This document shows, piece after piece, positions 15,189-22,256 of a DNA stretch of 25,206 nucleotides (positions are counted from its first letter, which is position 1; each line of letters begins with the position of its first letter). Position numbers and translations under genes: made by a program. Origin of the DNA: Flavobacteriaceae bacterium (GTDB lineage Bacteria > Bacteroidota > Bacteroidia > Flavobacteriales > Flavobacteriaceae); the NCBI GenBank assembly GCA_030625995.1, contig DAOUPU010000014.1, positions 1-25,206 on the forward strand. The letters run 5' to 3'. The notes below the pieces were generated by a model. The model was not told the origin of the DNA, searched no databases, and saw only the letters and a list, made by a program, of their open reading frames with translations.

Positions 15189-15704
15189 ATGTTTAATAAG
15201 AATATTAAGTTGGTCATTGCAATTTTAATTGCTGTTTGGGCTGGTTTTGAGTTTTCAAAAGGTCATATTATGAATGGAATTTCCATCGTATTATTGGCTG
15301 GAATATTTGTGTTTTTTTATTTTAAAAATGAAATTTTATTATTAACTTTTTTAAAATTGCGCAAACAGGACTTTGTGGGCGGTACTAAATTGTTAGATAA
15401 AATTAAAAACCCTTCTTCTGCTTTAATCAAAAGTCAGGAGGGCTACTATAATTTCTTAAGAGGTATAATGGTTTCTCAAACCAATTTAACCCAAGCGGAA
15501 AAGTACTTTAAAAAATCTTTAAAATTGGGTTTGTACATGGATCATAATAAGGCAATGGCCAAACTTCAATTAGCAGGTATTGCCATGACCAAAAGGAGAA
15601 AAAGAGAAGCTATGAATTTAATCACTGAAGCGAAAAAGCTGGATAAGCATGGCGTGCTTAAAGAGCAAATACAAATGGTTAAACAACAGATGAAAAAGAT
15701 TTAG
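15189..15704 (+). CDS. Membrane protein of unknown function with helical cytoplasmic domain
   Basis: The ATG at 15189 is preferred to the TTG three codons upstream because it starts the usual pattern MFNKNIKLVIAIL. The 171-residue product has two membrane spans (about 6-22 and 28-46) and then a soluble, Lys-rich helical part. That part contains one TPR-like helical hairpin (EGYYNFLRGIMVSQTNLTQAEKYFKKSLKLG, then NKAMAKLQLAGIAMTKRRKREAMNLITEAKKLD), so a protein-binding role is plausible. I know no named function. Its stop codon overlaps the end of the antiporter gene on the other strand by 4 bp (tail to tail), and no terminator separates the two. Confidence 0.75.
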   Translation: MFNKNIKLVIAILIAVWAGFEFSKGHIMNGISIVLLAGIFVFFYFKNEILLLTFLKLRKQDFVGGTKLLDKIKNPSSALIKSQEGYYNFLRGIMVSQTNLTQAEKYFKKSLKLGLYMDHNKAMAKLQLAGIAMTKRRKREAMNLITEAKKLDKHGVLKEQIQMVKQQMKKI

Positions 15705-17527
15705 ACCTCTAATTTTTTTCCTAAATACATCAATTGATTTCCCGACTCAACAGACATTTGCTCACTTTGTGATGATATGATCTGAAATTCACCATCGTTG
15801 TTCATAAGAAAGAGCGGTATGGACATGATCTCATTTTTTGTAGCTTCTAATAGTTTGAGATAGTGTTCTTTAGAGCTCAATGTTACTTCATTAAAATAGG
15901 GGTGGTCTCTTACTACTTTAGAAAGGTTGATATAATCATCGGTATGTGAAAATAAACCTGTAGCAGAGGATTTATCGGGATCCTTCATTTCCTCAGAATT
16001 TACCAACCTAAAGGCTCCTTCCTCCCCAAATCTTGATTTCAATTTTGATATAGCAAACTGATTGATAGCGTCACTTCCCGTAATTGCCATCAAATATCCC
16101 ACATCATTCAGTTCTATATGCTCGGATAATTCGTCTGAATAGATATCGCATTCTATGGCTTCTAGATTTAATTTTTTAGCATTTTGAATATGTTTGGCGT
16201 TGCTATCAATTAATACCACCCGACGATTATTTTTCATAAGGTATGTTGCTATGAGTCTGGCCGGTTCTGAGGCTCCCACAATTAATATACCTTCCGATTT
16301 TTTTAATAATACCTTCGTTATTCGAGCAAATAGTTTTGCTGTAGTAGCATTTAGTAAAACTGTTCCTAGAACGATCATAAAAACCAAGGGTGTTATATAT
16401 TCTGCATTTTGAACGCCCTGCATGGTGAGTTTTAGTCCAAATAATGACGCGATACCTGCCGCCACAATACCACGGGGGCCAACCCAGCTAATGAATAACT
16501 TTTCATTAAGCTCTAAATTACTTTTATATGCGCATAAAAATACTCCAACCGGTCTGATGATCAATACAACAATTGCAAATAAGATAAGTGAATTCCAATT
16601 GTAGATAAGCTCTAAATCTGATATATCTATGTTTGCAGAAAGCAGTATAAATAAAATAGAAATTAATAAAATACTAATGGTTTCTTTAAAATAAAAAACA
16701 TCTTTAAGTGCTTCTATTTTCATATTTCCCAAAACCATTCCCATGATCACAACCGCGAGAAGTCCACTTTCATTCGCAAATAGATCAGAGAGAACAAAAA
16801 CACCCAAAACTAATGCCAATGCCATCACATTTAATAAATAATGAGGAATCAGTTTTCGCCGAAGCATAGAAGCAAAGGCATAGGCAGCGGTAAACCCAAT
16901 GGAAGTTCCAATCACAATTATCTTACCAAATTCAATTAGTGTATCCTTGGTATAGTTTGCACCGTGCGCTTCTCCAATGCTTATAAACTCAAATACCAGA
17001 ACAGCTACTAAAGCACCTATGGGATCTATTAAAATTCCTTCCCATTTTAGTATGGTAGAAAGATCTTTTTTTATTGCTAAATTTCTTAAAATAGGGGTGA
17101 TAACCGTTGGTCCTGTTACTATGATCAGTGAAGAAAATAGAAAGGCTAATGACCAATTTAGACCAATGAGATAATGTGCTGTAAATCCGGCAAGTAAAAA
17201 TGTAACAAAGGATCCCAGAGTTATCAATTTATAGATGACAGGACCTACATTTTTGAGTTCCTCCTTCTTTAATGTCAATCCACCTTCAAATAAAATCAAA
17301 CTGATGGCCAGAGATACAAAATTAAACAATCTCTCTCCCGGGAAAAGCCCAATTTCACCATCCCAAACCGGTTCGATCCATTTATTGCCACTTTCAGAAA
17401 TTAAGGTCGAAAAAGGGCCAACAAATAACCCTATTAAAATCAAGGGTAAAATGGCAGGAATTTTTAATCGCCAGGCAAGCCATTGTGCTAAAATCCCTAA
17501 AATAATTATTAACGCAAGCTCTAACAT
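15701..17527 (-). CDS. Cation:proton antiporter (CPA family) with C-terminal TrkA-N domain
   Basis: This 608-residue inner-membrane protein has an Na_H_Exchanger domain of about 12 spans (residues 1-395). It begins ILAQWLAWRLKIPAILPLILIGLFVGPF and includes the conserved GGLTLKKEEL and SWVGPRGIVAAGIASLFGL motifs. A cytoplasmic Rossmann (TrkA-N) domain follows from about residue 405 (GILIVGASEPARLIATYL). In it, D446 in VVLIDSN would bind the nucleotide ribose. The C-terminal 100 residues may hold a further regulatory domain. It probably exchanges Na+ or K+ for H+ and is gated by nucleotide. The exact ion is not decided by the sequence. It is the only gene in its unit. Confidence 0.87.
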   Translation of the reverse strand: MLELALIIILGILAQWLAWRLKIPAILPLILIGLFVGPFSTLISESGNKWIEPVWDGEIGLFPGERLFNFVSLAISLILFEGGLTLKKEELKNVGPVIYKLITLGSFVTFLLAGFTAHYLIGLNWSLAFLFSSLIIVTGPTVITPILRNLAIKKDLSTILKWEGILIDPIGALVAVLVFEFISIGEAHGANYTKDTLIEFGKIIVIGTSIGFTAAYAFASMLRRKLIPHYLLNVMALALVLGVFVLSDLFANESGLLAVVIMGMVLGNMKIEALKDVFYFKETISILLISILFILLSANIDISDLELIYNWNSLILFAIVVLIIRPVGVFLCAYKSNLELNEKLFISWVGPRGIVAAGIASLFGLKLTMQGVQNAEYITPLVFMIVLGTVLLNATTAKLFARITKVLLKKSEGILIVGASEPARLIATYLMKNNRRVVLIDSNAKHIQNAKKLNLEAIECDIYSDELSEHIELNDVGYLMAITGSDAINQFAISKLKSRFGEEGAFRLVNSEEMKDPDKSSATGLFSHTDDYINLSKVVRDHPYFNEVTLSSKEHYLKLLEATKNEIMSIPLFLMNNDGEFQIISSQSEQMSVESGNQLMYLGKKLEV

Positions 17528-17578
17528 CTATTTTTAATTTATGATCTAAAAATAACATTTTTTATTTTATCTATTTGT

Positions 17579-17586
17579 TAATTTTG
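17579..17586 (+). promoter_or_regulatory. Possible -7 element for cutC
   Basis: TAATTTTG matches TAnnTTTG, about 51 bp upstream of the cutC ATG. No -33 TTG is at the right distance, so the call is weak. Confidence 0.3.
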
Positions 17587-17637
17587 TTAACTATAGTATA
17601 TTCACGAATTCCATCAAAATTTAAATTAAATTAAGTC

Positions 17638-18327
17638 ATGAACATAGAAATTTGTACCGACTCAATACAGGGGGTTGTAGCAGCTGAAAAATATGGAGCC
17701 TCCAGGGTTGAATTATGTGCAGGCTTGTCAATTGGCGGATTGACACCAAGCATTGGTTTAGTAGAAGAGTGCAGAAAAAAAACTAAAATAGAAATTCATG
17801 CAATTATAAGACATCGAGAGGGTGATTTTATTTATAATGATGCAGATATTAATATTATGAAAACAGACATTAAATCTGTGAAAATGGCAGGTGTTACAGG
17901 AGTTGTGTTCGGTATTTTAGATGTTTGCAGTGAAATTTCAGATCTGAACAGCCAATTACAAAAATATGCGAAATCATTAGATTTAGAGGTGACCTTTCAT
18001 CGTGCCTTTGACTTTGTTATTGATCCTATTTTAGCAATTGAAAAAATAATTGATTTTGGATTTGACAGAATATTAACTTCCGGATTGGCACCAACGGCAT
18101 TTCAAGGGATAGATATCATTAATGACCTTCAATCCAATTATGGAGATCAGATTCAAATTATGGCGGGTAGTGGAATTAATTCTTCGAATGTTGTAGAAAT
18201 AGCAGCAACAGGAATTAATAATATTCATTTTTCGGCAGGAAAGCCAAGGTTTAAATCAATACATTCAATGGGAGAAATGACAATTGTAGATGAGGAAAAA
18301 ATTAAAAGTATCACCTCTCAGTTCTAA
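17638..18327 (+). CDS. cutC: CutC family protein (TIM barrel)
   Basis: This 229-residue cytoplasmic protein carries the CutC signature: MNIEICTDSIQGVVAAEKYGASRVELCAGLSIGGLTPSIGLV at the start, IHAIIRHREGDFIYND, then TFHRAFDF, RILTSGLAPTAFQG and IMAGSGINSSNV. CutC was linked to copper tolerance in E. coli, but later work questions this and the biochemical function is not settled. The length is close to the E. coli protein (248 residues). It stands alone on the plus strand with the antiporter gene divergent from it. A tie to the copper enzymes of the nir cluster is not shown by the layout. Confidence 0.93.
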   Translation: MNIEICTDSIQGVVAAEKYGASRVELCAGLSIGGLTPSIGLVEECRKKTKIEIHAIIRHREGDFIYNDADINIMKTDIKSVKMAGVTGVVFGILDVCSEISDLNSQLQKYAKSLDLEVTFHRAFDFVIDPILAIEKIIDFGFDRILTSGLAPTAFQGIDIINDLQSNYGDQIQIMAGSGINSSNVVEIAATGINNIHFSAGKPRFKSIHSMGEMTIVDEEKIKSITSQF

Positions 18328-18646
18328 GCCTATATAATGATGACCGCAGGTTTTAAGAAAGTAAATAACTGGAGTGTTGTATTTTAGTATAGGAAAGCAA
18401 AACTAATTTTATCAATAATTTTGGTACAGGATAAAAAATTTGAGAATCATATAGGTTTCTGGTTTTTGTTATTTTCAAATTATCTAAAATAAACCAATTT
18501 AATTCCGGAACTCTTTGTGGACTTTGTGTATCCTTGGTGCGCTTAGTGGTTCATAAGTGCAAAAAATTAACCGCAGAGAACGCAAAGAAGGCACAAAGGT
18601 CACTAAGAAATAGGTGTTAATCACGAAATTTTCGTCATGTACTTTT
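18328..18646. other. Intergenic region between cutC and the nap operon end
   Basis: No gene is seen in these 319 bp between two convergent units. The second half is occupied by a long imperfect inverted repeat (18513-18607). A small palindrome ACGAAA-T-TTTCGT lies near 18628. No intrinsic terminator with a T-run was found for either flanking unit. Confidence 0.6.
18513..18607. repeat. Imperfect inverted repeat of a dispersed intergenic type
   Basis: Two 39-bp arms (18513-18551 and 18569-18607) match in reverse complement at 26 of 39 positions around a 17-bp centre. The arms contain CTTTGTG/CACAAAG-type units and the string CCGCAGAGAACGCAAAG. I recall such sequences as a widespread bacterial intergenic repeat family; copy number in this genome cannot be tested here. 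Confidence 0.65.
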
Positions 18647-19855
18647 CTATTTTTTATACCTGAGTTTTCCTAATTCTATGGCTATTCCTGTTCTGGCTAA
18701 AACGGAAAAGATAAATGCTCCCATAGCCCAGATGCCTATTGTAACTCCTATCTCAGTTGTAGTAGGAAAATATTCTGCAATTTTTCCCCATGGACCTGGT
18801 ATAAATCCTGGAACAATTAGGCCAAAACCTTTTTCTATCCAGATTCCAATAAAAAGTAAGATACAGGCAAAATATAGTATCGTAAAATTATTCCGAAGTT
18901 TATGGAATAATAAAATAACCGTTGCAATGACATTCATACTTATGGCTGTCCAGATCCAGGGTACTAACTTTGCCTTTCCATGTAAGCCAAAAAACAAATA
19001 ATAGGCACTTTCACTGTGATGTGTAGGGGCGTAAAATTCCTTGAATAATTCAGAAATTAACATGATCAAATTAATTTGAGCAGCAACCGTTACTACCAAA
19101 GCAATCTTTTGTATTGTTTTATCCTCAATTTTAAAATCGGTAAATTTTCTGATCATTGCCAATACTAAAATAATTAGTGCGGGACCTGCTGTAAAAGCAG
19201 AAGCTAAAAAACGAGGTCCCAAAAGAGCATTGTTCCAAAACGGACGAGCTTGCAATCCTTGATATAAAAATGCCGTAACCAAATGGATGGATACTGCCCA
19301 AAAAACAGAGATCATCACTCCAGGAATATAAATTTTCGGGTTTGGTGTTCGCCCTTGATAGCGCATGATAAGAATATACAAGGGAATGGAAATATTGATA
19401 AATAAATATCCATTAAGAGCGAGAACATCCCAGGTAAGCATTGAATTTGGAAAGTTAAACACGCCAATACCGGGAATCATATGCCATAATCTTGCCGGTC
19501 CTCCCATATCTGCAATAACAAATGCCAAGCACATAAATAAGGCAGCAACAGCGAGACCTTCACCAATTAAAACAGCCTGTTTGAAATCGAAATCTTTTAA
19601 GACATAAGCAGGTAAAACCAACATTACTGCCGCTGCTGCAATACCCACTAAAAAAGTAAAATTTGAAATATACAGACCCCAGCTAACTCTGTCATTCATA
19701 CCGGTTACACTCAAGCCTTGTTCTAATTGTAAAGAATAGCTATACATACCGATCAGCATTAAAAATGTTAGGAATGCCATCCAGAAATGATATGATTTTC
19801 TGCCGTGAGTTAAATAAACTAAACTGTCTTTAATTAAATTTTTAAGTACTTTCAT
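18647..19855 (-). CDS. NrfD/PsrC-type quinol-oxidising membrane subunit
   Basis: This 402-residue integral membrane protein has about ten spans and belongs to the NrfD/HybB/PsrC family. Family features are the early WGLYISNFTFLVGIAAAAVML, then FVIADMGGPARLWHMIPG with the Asp near the quinone site, and SMLTWDVLALNGYL. It binds no cofactor but oxidises quinol (or reduces quinone) at the periplasmic face and passes electrons to a ferredoxin-like partner. That partner is encoded 19 bp upstream. As last gene of the nap operon it would replace NapC or NapH as the link from menaquinol to NapA. That role is inferred from the operon. Confidence 0.87.
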   Translation of the reverse strand: MKVLKNLIKDSLVYLTHGRKSYHFWMAFLTFLMLIGMYSYSLQLEQGLSVTGMNDRVSWGLYISNFTFLVGIAAAAVMLVLPAYVLKDFDFKQAVLIGEGLAVAALFMCLAFVIADMGGPARLWHMIPGIGVFNFPNSMLTWDVLALNGYLFINISIPLYILIMRYQGRTPNPKIYIPGVMISVFWAVSIHLVTAFLYQGLQARPFWNNALLGPRFLASAFTAGPALIILVLAMIRKFTDFKIEDKTIQKIALVVTVAAQINLIMLISELFKEFYAPTHHSESAYYLFFGLHGKAKLVPWIWTAISMNVIATVILLFHKLRNNFTILYFACILLFIGIWIEKGFGLIVPGFIPGPWGKIAEYFPTTTEIGVTIGIWAMGAFIFSVLARTGIAIELGKLRYKK

Positions 19856-19874
19856 CTTAATTTTTTTGAAAGAA

Positions 19875-20927
19875 TTAATCCATAAAATACCAGAATTTAG
19901 GCTCTGTACCTAAATCTTCTTTAAGTCTGAATACTTTTTTATTTGCCAATACCCATCGTATTTCACTGTTAGGATCTAATAAATTCCCAAATATTCTGGA
20001 ACCTGTTGGACAAGCTTCTACACAAGCAGGGTTTTTTCCTTCTCTGGAACGTTGAATACAAAAAGTGCATTTTTCCATTACTCCTTTTTTACGTAAACGA
20101 TTTCCTAAATAGTGTTGGTCTTTGTTTACTTCTTCTTCAGGAATTTGAGGCGTGCTCCAATTAAACCTTCTACCGTCATATGGACATGCCGCCATGCAAT
20201 AACGACAACCAATACACCAATCATAGTCAATTACAACAATTCCATCCTTTTCTTTCCATGTAGCTTGTACAGGGCAAACTTCTACACATGGTGGATTATC
20301 ACAATGAAAGCATTGGGTTCCCATATAAAAATGACCCTGTGCAGGTACTTCATGATAGTATGTGTCATCTGCCTCCCCAAAATTCAATCCTTTACCATCT
20401 TCCATTTCGTGAATCCGGATATATTGCATTTCTGAAGCTCTGTCTTGATTATTTTCCTCAACACATGCATTAACACAGTCCATATATCCCTGACATTTCG
20501 AAATGTTAAAGGCATAGCCGAATAAAACATCATTTACTGCATTTTTTGAAGAAATATTTATTTTTTTTCCTACGCGTAATTCATAGGACCGGACCAACCG
20601 ATTTACTGTTTTATCTTTTTCTTCATCGGTCATTAATTTATAATTTCCTTTAAAGTATTCTTCCCATTCAATTTGTGATTTTTCTTTGCTCTCATCACCA
20701 GAAACAACACTGCATGAGGTGCTTACGGCTCCTGCTCCAATCATAAATCCGGCGGTTATTTTTTTAAAGGCCTGTCGTCTGTTCATATCCACGTCAAAAA
20801 CCTGAGCAATTCCATCCTTCTTGGTTTCGATATCATGTTCATTACAATTTGAGCCGGAACAGCCACAATTGCTTTGTTTTTTATTTCCAAGGTTTAAAGA
20901 AAACCATTTTTTTATTTCTTTGTTCAT
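19875..20927 (-). CDS. Periplasmic ferredoxin-like subunit (NrfC type), Tat-exported
   Basis: This 350-residue protein has a Tat motif placed late (MNRRQAFKKITAGFMIGAGA, R50/R51), preceded by a 47-residue extension with a CGCSGSNC stretch (C21, C23, C28). The electron-transfer part (about 140-310) has four Cys groups: C145, C151, C155; C206, C209, C214, C218; C238, C241, C244, C248; C287, C290, C302, C306. The second Cys of group one is replaced by Y148. Groups two to four are complete. It would carry electrons from the NrfD-like subunit to the cytochromes and NapA. It lies between the tetraheme lipoprotein and nrfD genes with gaps under 20 bp. NapG is an alternative name, but the pairing with NrfD favours NrfC/PsrB. 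Confidence 0.88.
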   Translation of the reverse strand: MNKEIKKWFSLNLGNKKQSNCGCSGSNCNEHDIETKKDGIAQVFDVDMNRRQAFKKITAGFMIGAGAVSTSCSVVSGDESKEKSQIEWEEYFKGNYKLMTDEEKDKTVNRLVRSYELRVGKKINISSKNAVNDVLFGYAFNISKCQGYMDCVNACVEENNQDRASEMQYIRIHEMEDGKGLNFGEADDTYYHEVPAQGHFYMGTQCFHCDNPPCVEVCPVQATWKEKDGIVVIDYDWCIGCRYCMAACPYDGRRFNWSTPQIPEEEVNKDQHYLGNRLRKKGVMEKCTFCIQRSREGKNPACVEACPTGSRIFGNLLDPNSEIRWVLANKKVFRLKEDLGTEPKFWYFMD

Positions 20928-20944
20928 GATTATTTTTTAACCTG

Positions 20945-21562
20945 TTATTTGCGTTCGTCAACCATATGCGAATTGTATCTCGCCGGCCATCTTTTTTCAA
21001 ATGCCGGTTTATGTGGATCATGGCAGCCAACACAAGTTTGAGAAACCCTTGGTTGCGCCCAACCACCAATTTGTTTGCCATGAGCACCACCTGACCAGTC
21101 TTTGAACTGATTTTGATGACACTGTGCACACACTTTATGACTTAAATTAAAATCAATGGGTTTATTGGTAATACTGTGCAATTCATCCATATTGTTTTCC
21201 GAATGACAAGTAACGCAGTTCATAGTTTCTAGATTAGCATGTTTTAACGATATATCCCAATGACTTTTCTTAATTTTTTCTTCTCCTTGTAATTCATCCA
21301 AAGGCTTTGAATGACATTCGATACATTCAAAAGATTTAATTTGACTTTTTCTTTCGGGAATATAAAAGCGTTGCCAATTTTCAATGACTTCTACTTTTTT
21401 CAATGTTTCGGTATACCTATCAGAGCTTATCGGGATCCCTTTAAAGTCTTTACTCAGAGCTTCTATTTTATCATTAATATTATGATACTCTTCCTCTTTA
21501 TGTTTACAAGAAATCATAATGATAAAAGTGCAAATAAGAATAATATTTAATTTCATTTTCAT
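20945..21562 (-). CDS. Tetraheme c-type cytochrome lipoprotein of the nap operon
   Basis: This 205-residue protein has a lipoprotein signal (MKMKLNIILICTFIIMISC, lipidated C19) and four CxxCH heme sites: C80-IE-C83, C116-VT-C119, C145-AQ-C148 and C177-VG-C180, each followed by His. Additional His residues (H101, H108, H161 and others) could serve as second axial ligands. It lacks the single N-terminal membrane helix of NapC/NrfH and is instead lipid-anchored. Its place between the NapB-like and ferredoxin genes suggests an electron bridge from the NrfCD-like module to NapAB in the periplasm. It belongs broadly to the multiheme cytochrome c3/c7 type; I cannot assign a named family. Confidence 0.85.
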   Translation of the reverse strand: MKMKLNIILICTFIIMISCKHKEEEYHNINDKIEALSKDFKGIPISSDRYTETLKKVEVIENWQRFYIPERKSQIKSFECIECHSKPLDELQGEEKIKKSHWDISLKHANLETMNCVTCHSENNMDELHSITNKPIDFNLSHKVCAQCHQNQFKDWSGGAHGKQIGGWAQPRVSQTCVGCHDPHKPAFEKRWPARYNSHMVDERK

Positions 21563-21568
21563 AAATTA

Positions 21569-22240
21569 TTATTTTCTGGTAAATACGCCAATATCCTTAA
21601 TTTCTTTATCATTGATCACATGACATTGTCGGCAATTAATTCTAGTCGGGTGTGTAGTTCGAATTTCTTCCGGAGCACTTGGTCCGGCATGGCAAGACAA
21701 ACAATTTTCACGCATTTGAATTTGATGAGGAATTATTGGCGGACTTGTAACCAAAGCATTATTACCTATGGAAGGTCCTTTTGTTCTTGACCAGTTGGTT
21801 GCAACAAACAGGTTATCAGATTTTTTCGGAACATGACATTGTCTGCAATTTATTTTTTCAGGATGTGGAGTTACCGGTGAATACGCATTATATTTATTGA
21901 CATAACCTCCATTCTCATGACATTTTAAACAGCTGTTTGCGCCCATGTCTCTTTCTTCAACACTATGAGGAATCGATGGTGGAGCACCGTAAAAGGCCCG
22001 GTTATTATAATATGTTTTTAAGCTTCGTTCATGATTTTTATCTATTGGCATTTCAGCATATTCCAAAGCATATTTTGATCTTTCAAAAACGCCTTCCTCT
22101 GATGGAATAACAAAGGACTCTGTTATGTTGGATACGGGTACATATGCTTCTTCATGAGATAATGTATAACTATAGCTCCAAACAACAATTGTAGATATCA
22201 TTAGAAGTATCATTAAAAATATAATAAACAATCTCTTCAT
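21569..22240 (-). CDS. napB: NapB-like cytochrome c with internal duplication, four hemes
   Basis: This 223-residue protein has an N-terminal membrane segment or uncleaved signal (residues 3-22). It then has two copies of a NapB-type unit. The first spans about 87-138 (PPSIPHSVEERDMGANSCLKCH, then TPHPEKINCRQCHVPK). The second spans about 167-209 (PPIIPHQIQMRENCLSCH, then TTHPTRINCRQCHVIN). E. coli NapB has one such pattern (PPLIPH, CLMCH, CTQCHVPQ) with two hemes; here there are four (C104, C132, C180, C203 as first Cys of each site). The gene follows napA by 16 bp, where napB is expected. It should pass electrons to NapA. The duplication is directly visible; the name is by homology and context. 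Confidence 0.87.
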   Translation of the reverse strand: MKRLFIIFLMILLMISTIVVWSYSYTLSHEEAYVPVSNITESFVIPSEEGVFERSKYALEYAEMPIDKNHERSLKTYYNNRAFYGAPPSIPHSVEERDMGANSCLKCHENGGYVNKYNAYSPVTPHPEKINCRQCHVPKKSDNLFVATNWSRTKGPSIGNNALVTSPPIIPHQIQMRENCLSCHAGPSAPEEIRTTHPTRINCRQCHVINDKEIKDIGVFTRK

Positions 22241-22256
22241 TTTGAGCCGATTTTAG

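Noticed and set aside
20881..21129. Minus-strand frame of 82 codons across the tetraheme cytochrome and ferredoxin genes
   Set aside because: It overlaps two clearly coding genes in another frame and has no domain or signal; a shadow frame.
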